From Mytilus trossulus (Eukaryota > Mollusca > Bivalvia > Mytilida > Mytilidae): DNA of 64,000 nucleotides. Under the pieces are notes generated by a model that did not search any database, was not told the origin of the DNA, and worked only from the letters and a program-made list of their open reading frames with translations. The stretch's first letter is position 1, and each line of letters opens with the position of its first letter. Made by a program: the position numbers and the translations under genes. Below are positions 33,906 to 46,074 of this stretch, one piece after another. The DNA lies in assembly GCF_036588685.1 (NCBI RefSeq), contig NC_086386.1:73158682-73222681 (forward strand). The letters are read 5' to 3'.

Positions 33906-34839
33906 TGACATAAGTTTCTCCATTTCCAATTTGACGAGGCATGCAGGTTTACACATTGCCAATGTATAGGTACATTGTATAACTAAAGGAAGAGTATGAG
34001 GATCTTATTTCTTCTATATTTACATTAGATAAGTGATGTTCGTCAATTAACAAAATTGTCCATCCATTTGTACGTAGCTGTCCATCAAAACGAGTCGACA
34101 GCCCTGTCGCTAAGACACAAGATCCGTTCAAATAGTTTTATTTCATATAAGACTGTATCATTAATTTCTTACCATTGTGACTTGTCCCTAATGCTTGTCT
34201 CTATAAGTCGAGGATAAAATTTACTTTTGTTTTAAATACACACATATAGATTTATATATACACTACGTAAATAACATGTATATATACACTACTTAAACAA
34301 GTACCGAGACATTTTATATTTATCGGAGATATATCCAACAAAGAGTTTACAAATTGGGCTTTAAATCTATGAAGGGTATATAAGGTTGGATTAACAAATA
34401 TCGTGACAGAATAATCTATATATATATAATTTAATATTTGATATTGCCAGTCGTTCTAAATTATTACAGTCGTGCCAGACCGTAAACACTCGACCTTCAC
34501 TTAACTTAATACTGATATGTTTAAATTTTTACCAAATATCCACACTTGGTAAAATAAACGAACAGCTGCGTCATGAGCACATGATACGTCCGTCACATTT
34601 TCAAAGAATAAAGTCATATTTGACATGTTTGATAGTCCTGTCAATTATCTCTCATGATTTTGACCCTAACCCGCAACAGAAGATTTTTAAGTGTTCATCT
34701 TTAGCATTATACCTCAAATATACACAGAAAAAAGTCCCATAAATCTTACTTCAGGAAGACTAAAAAAAAATCGCAGATTATATAATTTAGTTAAATACAA
34801 ACTTATGACTTTTTTCTATGTATATAATGGGCACAATGC

Positions 34840-35475
34840 TATAGATTAGAACTTAAACCCTAGTTTGAGGTTAAATCTTAGTTTGAGGTTAAATCTTAGT
34901 TTGACTGGAATATTATGAAAATAAAAAGGGAGCTTACAATGTACATCAATAGATATAAACAGTTCACCAAAATTTCATAAGAATTGAAATTGCTGAAAGC
35001 ATTTTTGGGTTACTCTCCAAAAACTGGACCCCCCTTTTTTTAATGAATAAAACCCCATAACTCGGAAATGTAAAATCTAAAATTTATAAAATTATAAAGG
35101 GAGCTTACATCAATAGATATAAATAATAATCACCAAAGTTTCATCAGAACTGCTGAAAACCTTTTTGAGTAAATGTCCAAAAATTGGAAAATCCCCACCA
35201 CCCACTATCCCTCAAAACTCCCCCTTTTTATGAATAAAATAATGTAAGCTGGAAAAGTAAAATCTTGAGTTTATAAAAACCGAAAAGGAGCTCATGTCAA
35301 TAGATATTAGAAATTCACAAAAATTGCCTGCAAGTTGGTGAGAGCAGTCTGAATTATTGTTTACAAACTGGGAAAACGCCCCTTTTTAATGAATAAAAAC
35401 ACTTAAATTGGAAAAATAAAATGTAAAATTTAAAAAGAAAGGAAAGGAAGCTCACGTCAATAGATGTTATATATT
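34840..35475. repeat. Short triplication and four ~185-bp tandem blocks
   Basis: TTAGTTTGAGGTTAAATC occurs three times at 34860-34910. Then come four diverged blocks, each with GGGAGCTTACA..CAATAGATAT, CACCAAAATTTCAT and CCCCTTTTT..GAATAAAA. Confidence 0.7.
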
Positions 35476-35589
35476 GGCATGCCAATGGTGGATATATTAC
35501 TATATGGTTATTTTGTTTTTGTGCGATTCAAGTTTCTCATTTCCTGATAGATTTATTTGGTGTCTGTCTTCTCGATTTTTCTTCTTGTC

Positions 35590-36330
35590 TTGAACTGATT
35601 TTAAGAAGTCGTCTAGATCAATAGCAGGAACCAGTTGGTGATTTTATTAATAAGAAGTCGTCTAGATCAATAGCAGAAACCAGTTGGTTATTTTAAGAAA
35701 TCGTCTAGATCAATAGCAGGAACCCGTTGGTGATTTTAAGAAGTTGTCTATATCAATAGCAGGAACCAGTTTGTGATTTTAAGAAGTTGTCTAGATCAAT
35801 AGCAGGAACCAGATTGTGATTTTAAGAAATCGTCTAGATCAATAGCAGGAACAAGTTGGTGATTTTAAGAACTCGTCTAGATCAAAAGCAGAACTGATTT
35901 TAAGAAGTCGTCTAGATCAATAGCAGGAACCAGTTGGTGATTTTAAGAAGTCGTCAAGAGCAATAGCAGGAAATAGTTGGTTATTTTAAGAAATCGTCTA
36001 GATCAATAGCAGGAACCAGTTGGTGATTTTAAGAAGTCGTCTAGATCAATAGCAGGAACCAGTTGGTGATTTTAAGAAATCGTATAGATGAATAGCGGGA
36101 ACCAGTTGGTGATTTTAAGAAATCGTATAGATCAATAGCAGGAACCAGTTGGTGATTTTAAGAAGTCGTCTAGATCAATACCAGGAACCAGTTGGTGATT
36201 TTAAGAAGTCGTCTAGATCAATAGCAGGTACAAGTTGGTGATTTTAAGAAATCGTAAAGATCAATAGCAGGAACAAGTTGGTGATTTTAAGAATTCGTCT
36301 AGATCAATAGCAGGAACTAGTTCCCAAACC
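35590..36330 (-). repeat. 43-bp minisatellite made of a LINE reverse-transcriptase coding tail
   Basis: About 17 copies. In minus-strand sense each reads CTGGTTCCTGCTATTGATCT then AGACGACTTCTTAAAATC, coding LVPAIDLDDFLKS. Upstream (36330-36350) the same codons follow FWYKVVWE, and downstream the last copy (about 35590) continues openly as VQDKKKNREDRHQINLSGNE to a stop. The unit length (43) shifts the frame each time, so the array cannot extend the protein. Confidence 0.88.
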
Positions 36331-36339
36331 ACCTTGTAC

Positions 36340-36760
36340 CAAAATGTTAGTGTTTAGCTTGTGCGTCGGTGTTGTAATTCTTTGAGTTCTTATTTGGTAA
36401 GCATATTTGTTATGCGGTAATATTCTCTTAAAGTTGTTTTGTAGTCACCTGTAATGAATTAAACGAGCTGATTGCCTCTGTATTCTTTCCTGTTTGTTTG
36501 AATCTGCTTTACTGTAGGGGACCCATACAGTTTACTTGTATTCTTGTGGATAGTAGTGAGTACCGTAAGTTCCTTCTGTTGAGTATACATGTACTAGGAT
36601 TGAGTTTGTCTTTTTTCTACATTTGTAATATGCATTTAGATCTAGATCTGCTGATATCTGCACTCCTAGGTATGGGTTGTTCTGGACTTGTTGGAGTATG
36701 TGGCTGTTTAGTGTGTAAAATCTCTGACTTTTGTTTTTGTTTTTGATGTGTAGAATGTAG
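36340..36760 (-). pseudogene. LINE (non-LTR retrotransposon) reverse-transcriptase C-terminal remnant
   Basis: In minus sense the pieces NPYLGVQISADLDLNAY, TVWVPYSKADSNKQERIQRQ and SARLIHYR, separated by stops and frameshifts, match the usual order after the palm domain of jockey/CR1-like reverse transcriptases (YLGV, then VWDPY..., then a QRRAAR-type motif). It leads into the amplified tail at 35590-36330. Confidence 0.75.
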
Positions 36761-36825
36761 CATTATCTTTAGTTAAATCCATGGTATGTTTGTCCAATCT
36801 TTTTTGTATGATAGGTCTTCTTGCC

Positions 36826-36975
36826 ATAGGCGGATCCAGGGAGGGGTCCAAGGGGCCCGCCTCACCCCTTTCGTTGGAAAAAATTTGGTGCATTTTATAG
36901 GGAATCACTTCAACACTGAAGCATGACTGGAGCCCTTTTCCCCTTTTTTAGGTAGGTGACCGTCCCCTCCCCCTC
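36826..36975. mobile_element. Degenerate GGCGGATCCAG-type short element
   Basis: It begins ATAGGCGGATCCAGGGAGGG and resembles the clear 132-bp element at 44828-44959. The right end is decayed. Confidence 0.5.
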
Positions 36976-37034
36976 TTATGAAAAGTTCAGTAGGCAGACA
37001 TCGGCGAACAGTCGTAATAATGATTTGGCAGTGT

Positions 37035-37320
37035 CAGGTCAATATGTCGGACAATGAATCGTCATATGACAGGTAAATATGTCGGACAATGAATCGTCAT
37101 GTGACAGGTAAATATGTCGAACTATGAATCGTCATGTGACAGGTAAATATGTCGAACTATGAATCGTCATGTGTCAGGTAAATATGTCGGACTATGAATC
37201 GTCATGTGACAGGTAAATATGTCGAACTATGAATCGTAATGTGACAGACAAATATGTCGAACTATGAATCGTCATGTGACATGTAAATATGTCGAACTAT
37301 GAATCGTCATGTGTCATAAC
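37035..37320. repeat. 35-bp minisatellite
   Basis: Eight copies of AGGTAAATATGTCGAACTAT plus GAATCGTCATGTGAC. Each copy has CAGGTAAAT on the plus strand, a passable splice donor, but no coding sense around it. Confidence 0.9.
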
Positions 37321-38539
37321 AGTGATATAAAATAAAAGTTTTAAAGATATCATAAGAATAAAAGGAGATGTGAGGAAAAAAGTGTGTGACGAATAGTCAA
37401 AACGTCACAGCTACCCAAATACAGCCATTAACACTCAATTCTCAAAGTAGAAACGTTGATAATTTGAAGAAAAAAACTACGGACACTGTTCACGTCTTGA
37501 CATACATGCAATAGTTGTAGACCAATAATTGATATTGAAATAATACGACCTTTATGTTTGACCTACTTTTTAGTTTTTTGCGACTTACAATGTACCGACC
37601 TCCAAGTAGAATGCGGAAGTTCTTATTCATTCATTTTCTAGTTTGCGAGTTTAAACATTTTATTTGTTAAGAATAATGATTGTCAAATTTAATAACTAAC
37701 CGGATGTGATTCACCTGTACAACTTACCTGAACCATCTTTATTTCCTATATATTGATCTCCATCGTAATCATCTTTTGGTCGTAGCAACGAATAAATAAA
37801 CAATCACATGCACATAATATTGTCAACTGACATAATTAATAAAAAGCCATGACATCATCCCGACATAAATGTTTGTATGGAGAGAATTTTAAAGATCAAA
37901 TTTCTTCACGGGTGAATAGTGGCATTAAAAGGTTTTTATACAATTTTAAAATATTTAAACACAGAGGCACGCTTCGGGGAGTTTTGTCCAATAAATAAAA
38001 CTGTCTATATAAAGTAAATATCGTTCAAGTTTTTTCCACCATGTGAAAAATCATAACTTAAGAAATTAACACGTTGAATGCTTACTTACAAACATTGAAA
38101 AATAAAAAAGTTTTTACACATTAATAAGTAAAAGTATTGATGATGGTTGAAGATGATGTATGGTATTTTTGGCAATTCGTTTTATTTATATGTTCCGTAC
38201 CATATGAGTATTTGCACCATACCCGTATTATCATGACCATATGCGTATACTCATATGGTCCGCCATACGCGATTGGTCCGACCATTACTGGATGAATTAG
38301 ATGTAAATAAAGATATTTATGGTGCCATCGCCACTAAATCAAATGTTCATGTAATTGTTCAAGTCTTGAGACTTGTCAGTAGTTTCCGTGTGCCAATTCT
38401 AAATGATTTCGCTCTTTTGAAAATTGGGCTTTTATAAGCAAATTCTGTCGTCGATTCATGTTTGTCATATAAGTTATCTCATTTTTGTCAATATTTTTCA
38501 AGTATAAGCCTTTGATTGTCGACTATACGGTATATAAAA

Positions 38540-38745
38540 AAGAAAGATGTGGTATGATTGCCAATGAGACAACTATCCACTATCCACAAAAGACCAAAAT
38601 GACACAAACATTAACAATTATAGGTCACCGTACGGCCTTCAGCAATGAGCAAAGCCCGTACCGCATATATAGTCAGCTATAAAAGGCCCCGATAAGACAA
38701 TGTAAAACAATTCAAAGGAGAAAACTAACGGCCTTATTTATTTTA
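38540..38745 (+). repeat. Dispersed repeat B copy
   Basis: AAAGATGTGGTATGATTGCC to CAAAGGAGAAAACTAACGGC. A further 3' piece (GAACGAAAAACAAATATGTA to CCTGACTTGGGATAGG) lies at 39617-39690, on the other side of the tandem blocks. Confidence 0.85.
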
Positions 38746-38754
38746 AAAAATGTG

Positions 38755-39600
38755 TAAGGGTTCCACGGAACCCGGTGTCTCGCCTACTTTTGCTGAAAAT
38801 CGCAGGCTCAACAAAAGTGAGGAAAAAAATCAATGAAAATATTCTTCTTGATACTATCTTTTGATTGTAAGAAGCTTCTGTCCAAGTTTGGTAAAAATCC
38901 AGGATAGTTTTTGAATCTAATAAATGTTTTAAAAACTTTAACTGCAGAATGTATGTAATGTTTACTGGACATGCTGGAAGAAATCTAAGTCCATTTATAA
39001 GTATAATACGGGAAAAATGGATTTATTTTTTTACAAAAATTACTTCTGGATCTTATCTTTTTATCATAAACAAGCTACTGTCCAAGTTTGGTACAAACCA
39101 AGGATAGTTTAAGAAAGTTATTAAGATTTTAAAAACTTTAACCACAGAGTGAATGTAATGTTTCCCAGCAGAAAAACTAAGTCCATTTAAAAGTAAAATA
39201 TGGAAAAAATTTATTTATTTTTTTACCAAATTTACTTCTGGATACTATCTTATGATCGTAAACAAGCTTCTGTCTAAAATTGGTACAAACCCAGGATAGT
39301 TTAAGAAAGTTATTAAAATTTTAAAAACTTTAACCACAGAGTGAATGTAATGTTTCCCAGCAGAAAAACTAAGTCCATTTATAAGAAAAATACTGAAAAA
39401 ATGGAATTTTATTTTTATAAAATTTACTTCTGGATACTATCTTATGATCATAAACAAGCTTCTTTCCAAGCTTGGTAGAAATCCAGTATAGATAAAGAAA
39501 GTTATCAAAATTTCAAAAACTTTAACCAAAGAGTGAATATTTGTTGACGCCGACGACGACGGAATGTAGGATCGCTTAGTCTCGCTTTTTCGACTAAAGT
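38755..39600. repeat. Four ~180-bp tandem blocks with a GAC-rich end
   Basis: Blocks with TTACTTCTGGATACTATCTT, CAAGCTTCTGTCCAAGTTTG, CAGGATAGTTTAAGAAAG and AAAACTTTAACCACAGAGTG recur four times. They end in GACGCCGACGACGACGG and a hairpin (TCGACTAAAGTCGA). They split a copy of repeat B into 38540-38745 and 39617-39690, so they entered it. Confidence 0.75.
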
Positions 39601-39699
39601 CGAAGGCTCGACAAAAATGAACGAAAAACAAATATGTAACACATAACCAAACGACAACCACTGAATTACAGGCTCCTGACTTGGGATAGGTATAACTAT

Positions 39700-40461
39700 T
39701 TTCTTCTTGTTGAAAGATGTACGGTTACCTTTGATTGCCTACATCCACCACATTTGTACATGGTCGGAAACATCGTGTAGAACGCAACATGCAGGGTACT
39801 GGCTATGTTTGACAGGCACGGGGGTAGCGGTTTTGAAACAGAAAAAAGGTTCAAAAGAGAAAAGGCGACCAAGGTAAGTAAAAAATCTTTTTTTTTTTAA
39901 TTGTTAGCACCAAATAATGTACTAAATGGAATAAACCGAATCGTTATCTATTTCCAACAAGCAAATGCAGACGTTTCCATTGCAACGTTTTCTCAAACAC
40001 GTCTCCCCAGTTTCCCGTGTCGAAAATGAGTTTTATATGTATAAAGTTTTAGGATATAATACTAATTTTGGCGAATTTTCCCGTATGATTTATACAGAAA
40101 ATATTTCCTATCATAAAATTTTAAAAAATCAAATAAATGCCATGCCAGTTTATCAGTTACAATTTATTGGTTTTTAAAAGTTAATTTTTCATCGACATGT
40201 AACGTACGTGTCGCTCATGATGTTAGATTCTACGTCTCAAGGGGTGGAAACAATTATTTTTATTATCTGCCTATAATTCGCTATTTATGGTTTGTAAATC
40301 ATACAAGACTACTATGTTCTGATGACTCTTGACAAACTTATTAAAGTATTTTCCCCATATTTTAGTTTTTTAGGCAATATGCAATTTTAGAAATAGATAT
40401 AAGGCCTTAAATTATTTAGTTATATACATGATTATTTTTCCTTTTCGGTTTATAAATACTA
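39700..40461. other. AT-rich spacer, nothing recognised
   Basis: An open frame at 39965-40177 has no family resemblance and AT-driven composition. Confidence 0.4.
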
Positions 40462-40877
40462 TATAGAATCATATTCAAAACAGTGTGGTCCTGGCCATTG
40501 ATTGACGACCTAAATTATCCCATTGACTGGGACAGATTAGGTGAACGTTTGTCTGTAACGACCATTGCTCACTTCTTACTTATTATAGAATTTAAACTGT
40601 GAGGTCACCAAAGGTTCTTAACGCCTTTAATAATAAAAAGTATTCAGGAATAACCTTTATGTTTTGATTTATATTATTGATATAAATCAACACATCGTAT
40701 TATTCCGGATTCGTTTTTCGAATTGCTTTTTTTAGGTGTTGAGAACCTTTGGTGACCCCACAGATTCAGTGTCTTTAACAAGTACATAGTGAGCAGTGAT
40801 TGTTACCGACAGTCAATGGGATAATTTAGGTCGCCAATCAATGGCCAGGACCACACTGTTTTGAATATGATTCTATA
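40462..40877. mobile_element. 416-bp fold-back element
   Basis: Nearly the whole length is self-complementary. Outer arms are TATAGAATCATATTCAAAAC with its inverse at 40858-40877, then GTGTGGTCCTGGCCATTGAT and AAATTATCCCATTGACTG with inverses. Inner arms are GAGGTCACCAAAGGTTCTTA/TGAGAACCTTTGGTGACC, and the centre is a TGATTTATA..TATAAATCA palindrome. It has no coding capacity. Confidence 0.85.
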
Positions 40878-43540
40878 ATCACGGGCGAGAGAGGTCAAGA
40901 CTATAACTGTTGGTGTCGTTCCTTTTGCTCAATATAGATTATTGGGAAGGGTTTTGTGAACTTTTCTCTCCTTTCATCGTCTTTGTTTGGTTTATGTTTT
41001 TTGCCATGACAATGTTATAGTTCCTTTCGACTTGTTAGTATTGACTTGTTCTCGGAACATTTTATTTATCACGATGACATTAAATGAATTTGAGTTGTCT
41101 TTCTTCGATCATTCGGAAATATTTAAAATCTCATTGTATGATGTACATAAAAAATTATTTAAGCTAATATATTTTCTAACATACATCATTCTGAAAGGAG
41201 GTAACATTTAAATTATTAAACCCACATTGATAGGAGGATGGTTTACTAAATTTTCAAACTATAGATGTAAAGCTCTTCTAGCTGTTTAAATAATCTCAAC
41301 CTTTCGAAATTGTTCCTTTCAAACAGTTTTCCATCAAATTACAATAATTAAAGTGGCATAAACTGTAAAACACTTTTTCGTGTCACAATACATAATATTC
41401 CTGTTCACTTGCCACCTGTGTACTCAAAAATAATTAACATTTTATGTTCAAGTTCAAGTCACGCATTTTGAGGATGAAACTCACACAAGAATAAAAATTG
41501 GTCTGTTTGTGACAAATGAATCGTTTAAAGTAAAAGGTTAAAATAAGGTATGCACAAACTATAAATAAAAAATAAGTTACAAGATTACACTAGCTGCTTC
41601 GTTAAAGAGAAATTATCATGGTATCGCTTATAATTAGAACATTTTGTATTAAAGCAAGTTTCAATGAGAATATATATGAGAGAGGAGTTTGACTTGACAA
41701 TATAACATACAAATTTTCAAATCTGTTTAGGAAAGTATTCTGGTAAATTTTGAAATTATAAAGAATCTAGGGTTTCAATTCCCTCTGGAAAAGTTGACCC
41801 GAGATGGTTTAGGCTAATTATTATAGGTACTTTTTGAACAAATTGGTCTTAATAAGTTATGCTTAATATATCTACCATGGGAATTTAAAAGAAAAAAAAC
41901 CTTATAATCTACTGTCGAGCATTGAACCATGCTCCCAGGAACATTTGAGCAGCTTAATTAAAACATTAAATGACATCTCCTTCAGTGACGTGGGTTTAGA
42001 CTTTAAAGAAGGATGTGACACAATTGCAATAGACAATAAACAAAACAAAAAAATAGAAATACTTTTGACAAAAAAATGAGTTAATAATATACATGTAGTC
42101 AAATATCAAAACCTGCATGTTTGATTATTGACCATGCACCAGAAGCAGCTCCATCCATTTTGATAAAAAAAAAACTTCGAGTAAAGTCTTTCCTCGTGGC
42201 TGATGCATATGAGCAAATAGTATTGTTGTTCATATGCAGGAGTCACCAAGGGCAGGTGCTTAAAGGACACTCAAGCCTATTCGATGTATGTTTGCACAAA
42301 AGTCGGGATACCCCCCTTTTTTTAAAACTCATTTCACCGTTCTAATTGTACACGTTCTGTCTATAGTGCGTATTATATTTGACCTTATTGAAGGGATGGA
42401 CCCCCAGAAACACCGTTAGGATTATTAAATTAAGTGTTGATATACCTATTGCTTACAATAAGAGTGTTTAAGTTCATCTACCCACGGATAAGTTATAATA
42501 ACTTGTATGCAGCATTGACAAGTTGTGTTAATATCATTGTGGTGTCCTAAGGTATCAAAACATATCCATGGGTAGTTGATCTACCGGCGAGACAACCACA
42601 TATAAACACAGTTATTTTCTCCCTTAATTTTGACATTTATCATTTTCAATGTTACTATCAGTCAATCATCTTTGGTGCACGTGTCATCCAAGTAAAGAAA
42701 TAAACACGTAATGTAAACGTCTTGACGGAGATCAAAAGTTAACGATTGGATTATGGTATACCCTAAGACCTCTTAAGAAGATAAAGACGCATACATATCA
42801 CGTTACAGTTTAATTTGATCGCTCCGCTTGAGATGGGTATGGAATTTATTGAAAAAAATTAAAACGCAAATACGTGAACTTTCGGGAGCTATGTCATAGA
42901 TTATAAAGAGCTTAGCCAGTAAACAGATGAAAGAGTGTTTTGTTGAGCTTTTCTCCTGTTTCGGCCACATACAAGCAAATTTCATTTTCGTCGAGTATTC
43001 AACTTTATGGTTGACGACAAAATATATTCTCACTACCAGTACCAAGTAGGTTGTACGAGACTCGTACATCGTCCTTGTTAATTGCATGCTTTTAAAAACT
43101 CCAAATTTGCAGATCTGACATACAGCTAAATTTAAGACGAATTATATTTATATTTAGCTTCTTTATTTCGTTGTGATATCTTTGAAATGGTATAAACTGT
43201 CTCTATTGTGAGTCGTTTAAATATTACACAAAGGACATTTCTCATTTTAACGATTTTTACATAACGTATATCTAACACCTGTACATGTCTGTGAAATATG
43301 AGATCTTATATCTCCACGATCTTAAAGAAATAAGTCATTGATAAAATTACACATAGTGTTTAAGATTTTTAGGTGAGCATTATCTTTGATGAAAATTTAA
43401 TTATAATATGCTGACCTGTCTGAAAAATTGTCGCTTTACATAATATTGATCTATTTGTCTAGATATTGAGTAATACAAGTCAATAAAACCGAACATTCGT
43501 ATGCAGTTATACCTGTCGATAGGCGTAGGTGCCACTTAAC
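40878..43540. other. AT-rich spacer, nothing recognised
   Basis: Several open frames of 66-94 codons occur on both strands, but none shows a domain, splice context or repeat border that I can support. Confidence 0.4.
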
Positions 43541-43544
43541 CCTC

Positions 43545-44995
43545 AGACATAACCATGATCACCCTATATATGCCGCATTAACATACGGGTAGGTGCCACA
43601 ATACACTAGAATCTGCAAGACTATATGTGCCACATTACTCTAGACCTCGCATTATCAAAGGTTCCATATCAATTTTTGGTGCCACATTACTCTAGACGTC
43701 ACACTACCGCAGGTGTCACATTATCCTAGATTCCGCACTACCGTAGGTGCCACATTACTCTAGACGTCGCACTACCGTAGGTGCCACATTACTCTAGACG
43801 TCGCACTACCGTAGGTGCCACATTACTCTAGACGTCGCACTACCACAGATGTCACATTATCCTAGATTCCGCACTACCGTATGTGCCACATTACTCTAGA
43901 TGTCGTACTACCGTAGGTGCCACATTACTCTAGACGTCGCACTACCACAGATGTCACATTATCCTAGATTCCGCACTACCGTAGGTGCCACATTACTCTA
44001 GATGTCGCACTACCGTAGGTGCCACATCACTCTAGACGTCGCACTATTTCAGGTGCCACATTATCCTAGATTCCGCACTACCGTAGGTGCCACATTACTC
44101 TAGACGTTGCACTACCGTAGGTACCACATAACTGTAGACATCGCACTACCGCAGGTGCCAAATTACTCTATACAACGCACTACCACAGGTGCCACATTAC
44201 TCTTGACGTCGCACTACGGCAGGTACCACATTACTCTAGACGTCGCACTGTCGTAGGTGCGACATTATCCTAGACGTCGCACTACCGTAGGCGCCCCATT
44301 ACCCTAGACGTCGCACTACCGTAGGTGCCACATTACTCTAGATGTCGCACTACCGTAAGTGCCACGTTACTCTAGATGTCACACTGTCGTAGGTGCCACA
44401 TTATTACTCTAGACGTCGCACTACAAAATAGGTGCCACATTACTCTAGACGTTGCACTATTTCAGGTGCCGCTTTATCCTAGATTCCGCACTACCGTAGG
44501 TGCCACATTATCCTATACGTCGCACTACCGTAGGTGCCACATTACTCTAGACGTCGCACTACCGTAGGTGCCACATTCCTCTAGACGTAGCACTACCGTA
44601 GGTGCCACATTCCTCTAGACGTCGCACTACCGTAGGTGCCACATTATCCTATACGTCGCACTACCGTAGGTGCCACATTACTCTAGACGTCGCACTACCG
44701 TAGGTGCCACATTACGCTAGACGTCGCACTACCGTAGGTGCCACATTATCCTAGACGTCGCACTACCGTAGGTGCCACATTACTCTAGACGTCGCACTAC
44801 CGTAGGTGCCACATTACTCTAGACGTTCAGGGGCGGATGCAGGAATTTTCGAAAGGGGGGGTGCAAAACATATGTCCCGATACAAATGCATTGATCGGCA
44901 AAAATAAAGGGGGGGTGCGCACCCCCGGAACCCCCCCCCCCCCTCTGGATCCGCCACTGACGTTGCACTAGCGTAGATGCTGCATTACCATACAT
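43545..44995. repeat. 34-bp satellite
   Basis: About 37 copies of GCCACATTACTCTAGACGTC plus GCACTACCGTAGGT, with a minor variant (TATCCTAGATTCCGCACTAC) appearing at intervals. Copies become very uniform from 44490 to 44820. It is interrupted by a MITE at 44828-44959. The repetitive open frame at 44376-44567 is only the satellite. Confidence 0.95.
44828..44959. mobile_element. 132-bp MITE in the 34-bp satellite, with target duplication
   Basis: The ends are CAGGGGCGGATGCAGGA and CTGGATCCGCCACTG (inverted repeats). The five bases ACGTT of the satellite are duplicated on each side (44823-44827, 44960-44964). The inside has G/C homopolymer runs (44929-44943) and no coding capacity. Relatives lie at 36826-36975 and 54480-54604. 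Confidence 0.85.
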
Positions 44996-45002
44996 AGGAA
45001 TA

Positions 45003-45125
45003 AGATGTGTTATGAATGCCAATGAGATAATTTATCCAAATCACTATTTGTAAAAGTAAACATTATACATGTATGTCAATGTACGGTCTTCAACACGGAG
45101 CCTTGGCTCACATCGACCATGCTAA
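45003..45125 (+). repeat. Dispersed repeat B, variant subfamily
   Basis: AAGATGTGTTATGAATGCCA, then TGTCAATGTACGGTCTTCAA and CACGGAGCCTTGGCTCACAT, the same variant as at 22185. Confidence 0.75.
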
Positions 45126-46074
45126 AAAGGGTTCGAAAATGACTAGTGTATAAAACCCTTAACACAGAAACGTTCTTTTCTATATTTGATAAATGTGTCA
45201 GGCTGTATGTGCTTACTAAGTTTGATCTCCTGACCAAGATCGAAGCTAACGTTTCTTTATTTTTTATCTGGATCGGTACTTACTTAGATTTGAGTTTTTT
45301 TGTCGGGCATGTAGTTAAATAAATTTTAGGTCTGTGTAAAGCACTTGAGCTCAATCACGGTACTTTTAATGTTTTGGGTTACGGTCAAGCTCGGTGTTCA
45401 TTGAGCTTGAGCTCTGAGTTAAACTTGGTGCTTAATAAACAAATATGTCGCACAGTTTTTTTTTTAAATTTATTATTATGCTTAATAAAGTCTTAGAAAT
45501 ATTTAATATTATTTGTTTTAATGATTTACATTAATGTATATGTATGTTTATTATCTTTTTATTCATACTATAGTACATGATTATATTTAATTTTAAATCC
45601 TGCTAGTTATTAATCAAGACTACGTATGTATGATAAAAAAAAAGACCATATTACATAATACATGAAAATCGTTATTTAAATCAAACTTCGGACCAACTTC
45701 AAATCCTGATAAAAATTGTTTGATAGATATATATGTCTATTCGAAGTTACTGGCTTTCGTTCAGAATATGATTGTATTTTTGCCAGAAGTTTTGTTATGA
45801 TTGCCTTACATGTATTGTACTAATTTCTTGCTTTGTAATATCAATTTATCTTATTACAATCGTTCTTTTAATTGAATTTTGACAATTGAGAAAAACAACA
45901 TTCATTGATTGCATACTAAATGTTATATATATATATATGCTTGGCAAGCATTGATTACAATTGTCAACCTCCTTTTCCCATTGAAATTATACCAAATCTG
46001 AAAATATTGACGCATCTACAGCATCATGGTCGTGCATTTCACGTGACGCATAATTAATTACACATCAGCATTAC
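45126..46074. other. AT-rich spacer
   Basis: It has a short GAGCTC-centred self-complementary patch at 45347-45432 (CTTGAGCTC / GAGCTTGAGCTC). No gene was seen. Confidence 0.4.

Larger units (their letters stand above)
34173..37790 (-). other. Two candidate 5' exons of the CUB gene (ends at 34173 and at 37728)
   Basis: Coding exon 1 begins after an acceptor, so an upstream exon is needed. Two minus-strand donors fit: CAATG|GTAAGA at 34172 and TTCAG|GTAAGT at 37727. The second follows a short open stretch (37790-37728, reading DDYDGDQYIGNKDGS) that joins exon 1 in frame. It contains no ATG before an upstream TGA, so it would be untranslated. Both are inferences. Confidence 0.25.

Noticed and set aside
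33949-34131. Minus-strand 60-codon frame
   Set aside because: No domain, no clear exon borders, and it ends near a candidate untranslated exon; not supportable.
37035-37320. 35-bp array as another splice-donor minisatellite (CAGGTAAAT in each unit)
   Set aside because: No coding exon can be recognised next to it on that strand; a donor-like hexamer alone is expected by chance.
39965-41211. Plus-strand frames at 39965-40177 and 40987-41211
   Set aside because: AT-driven composition, no family pattern, and no splice context.
44376-44567. Repetitive frame CHITLDVAL
   Set aside because: It is the translation of the 34-bp satellite.
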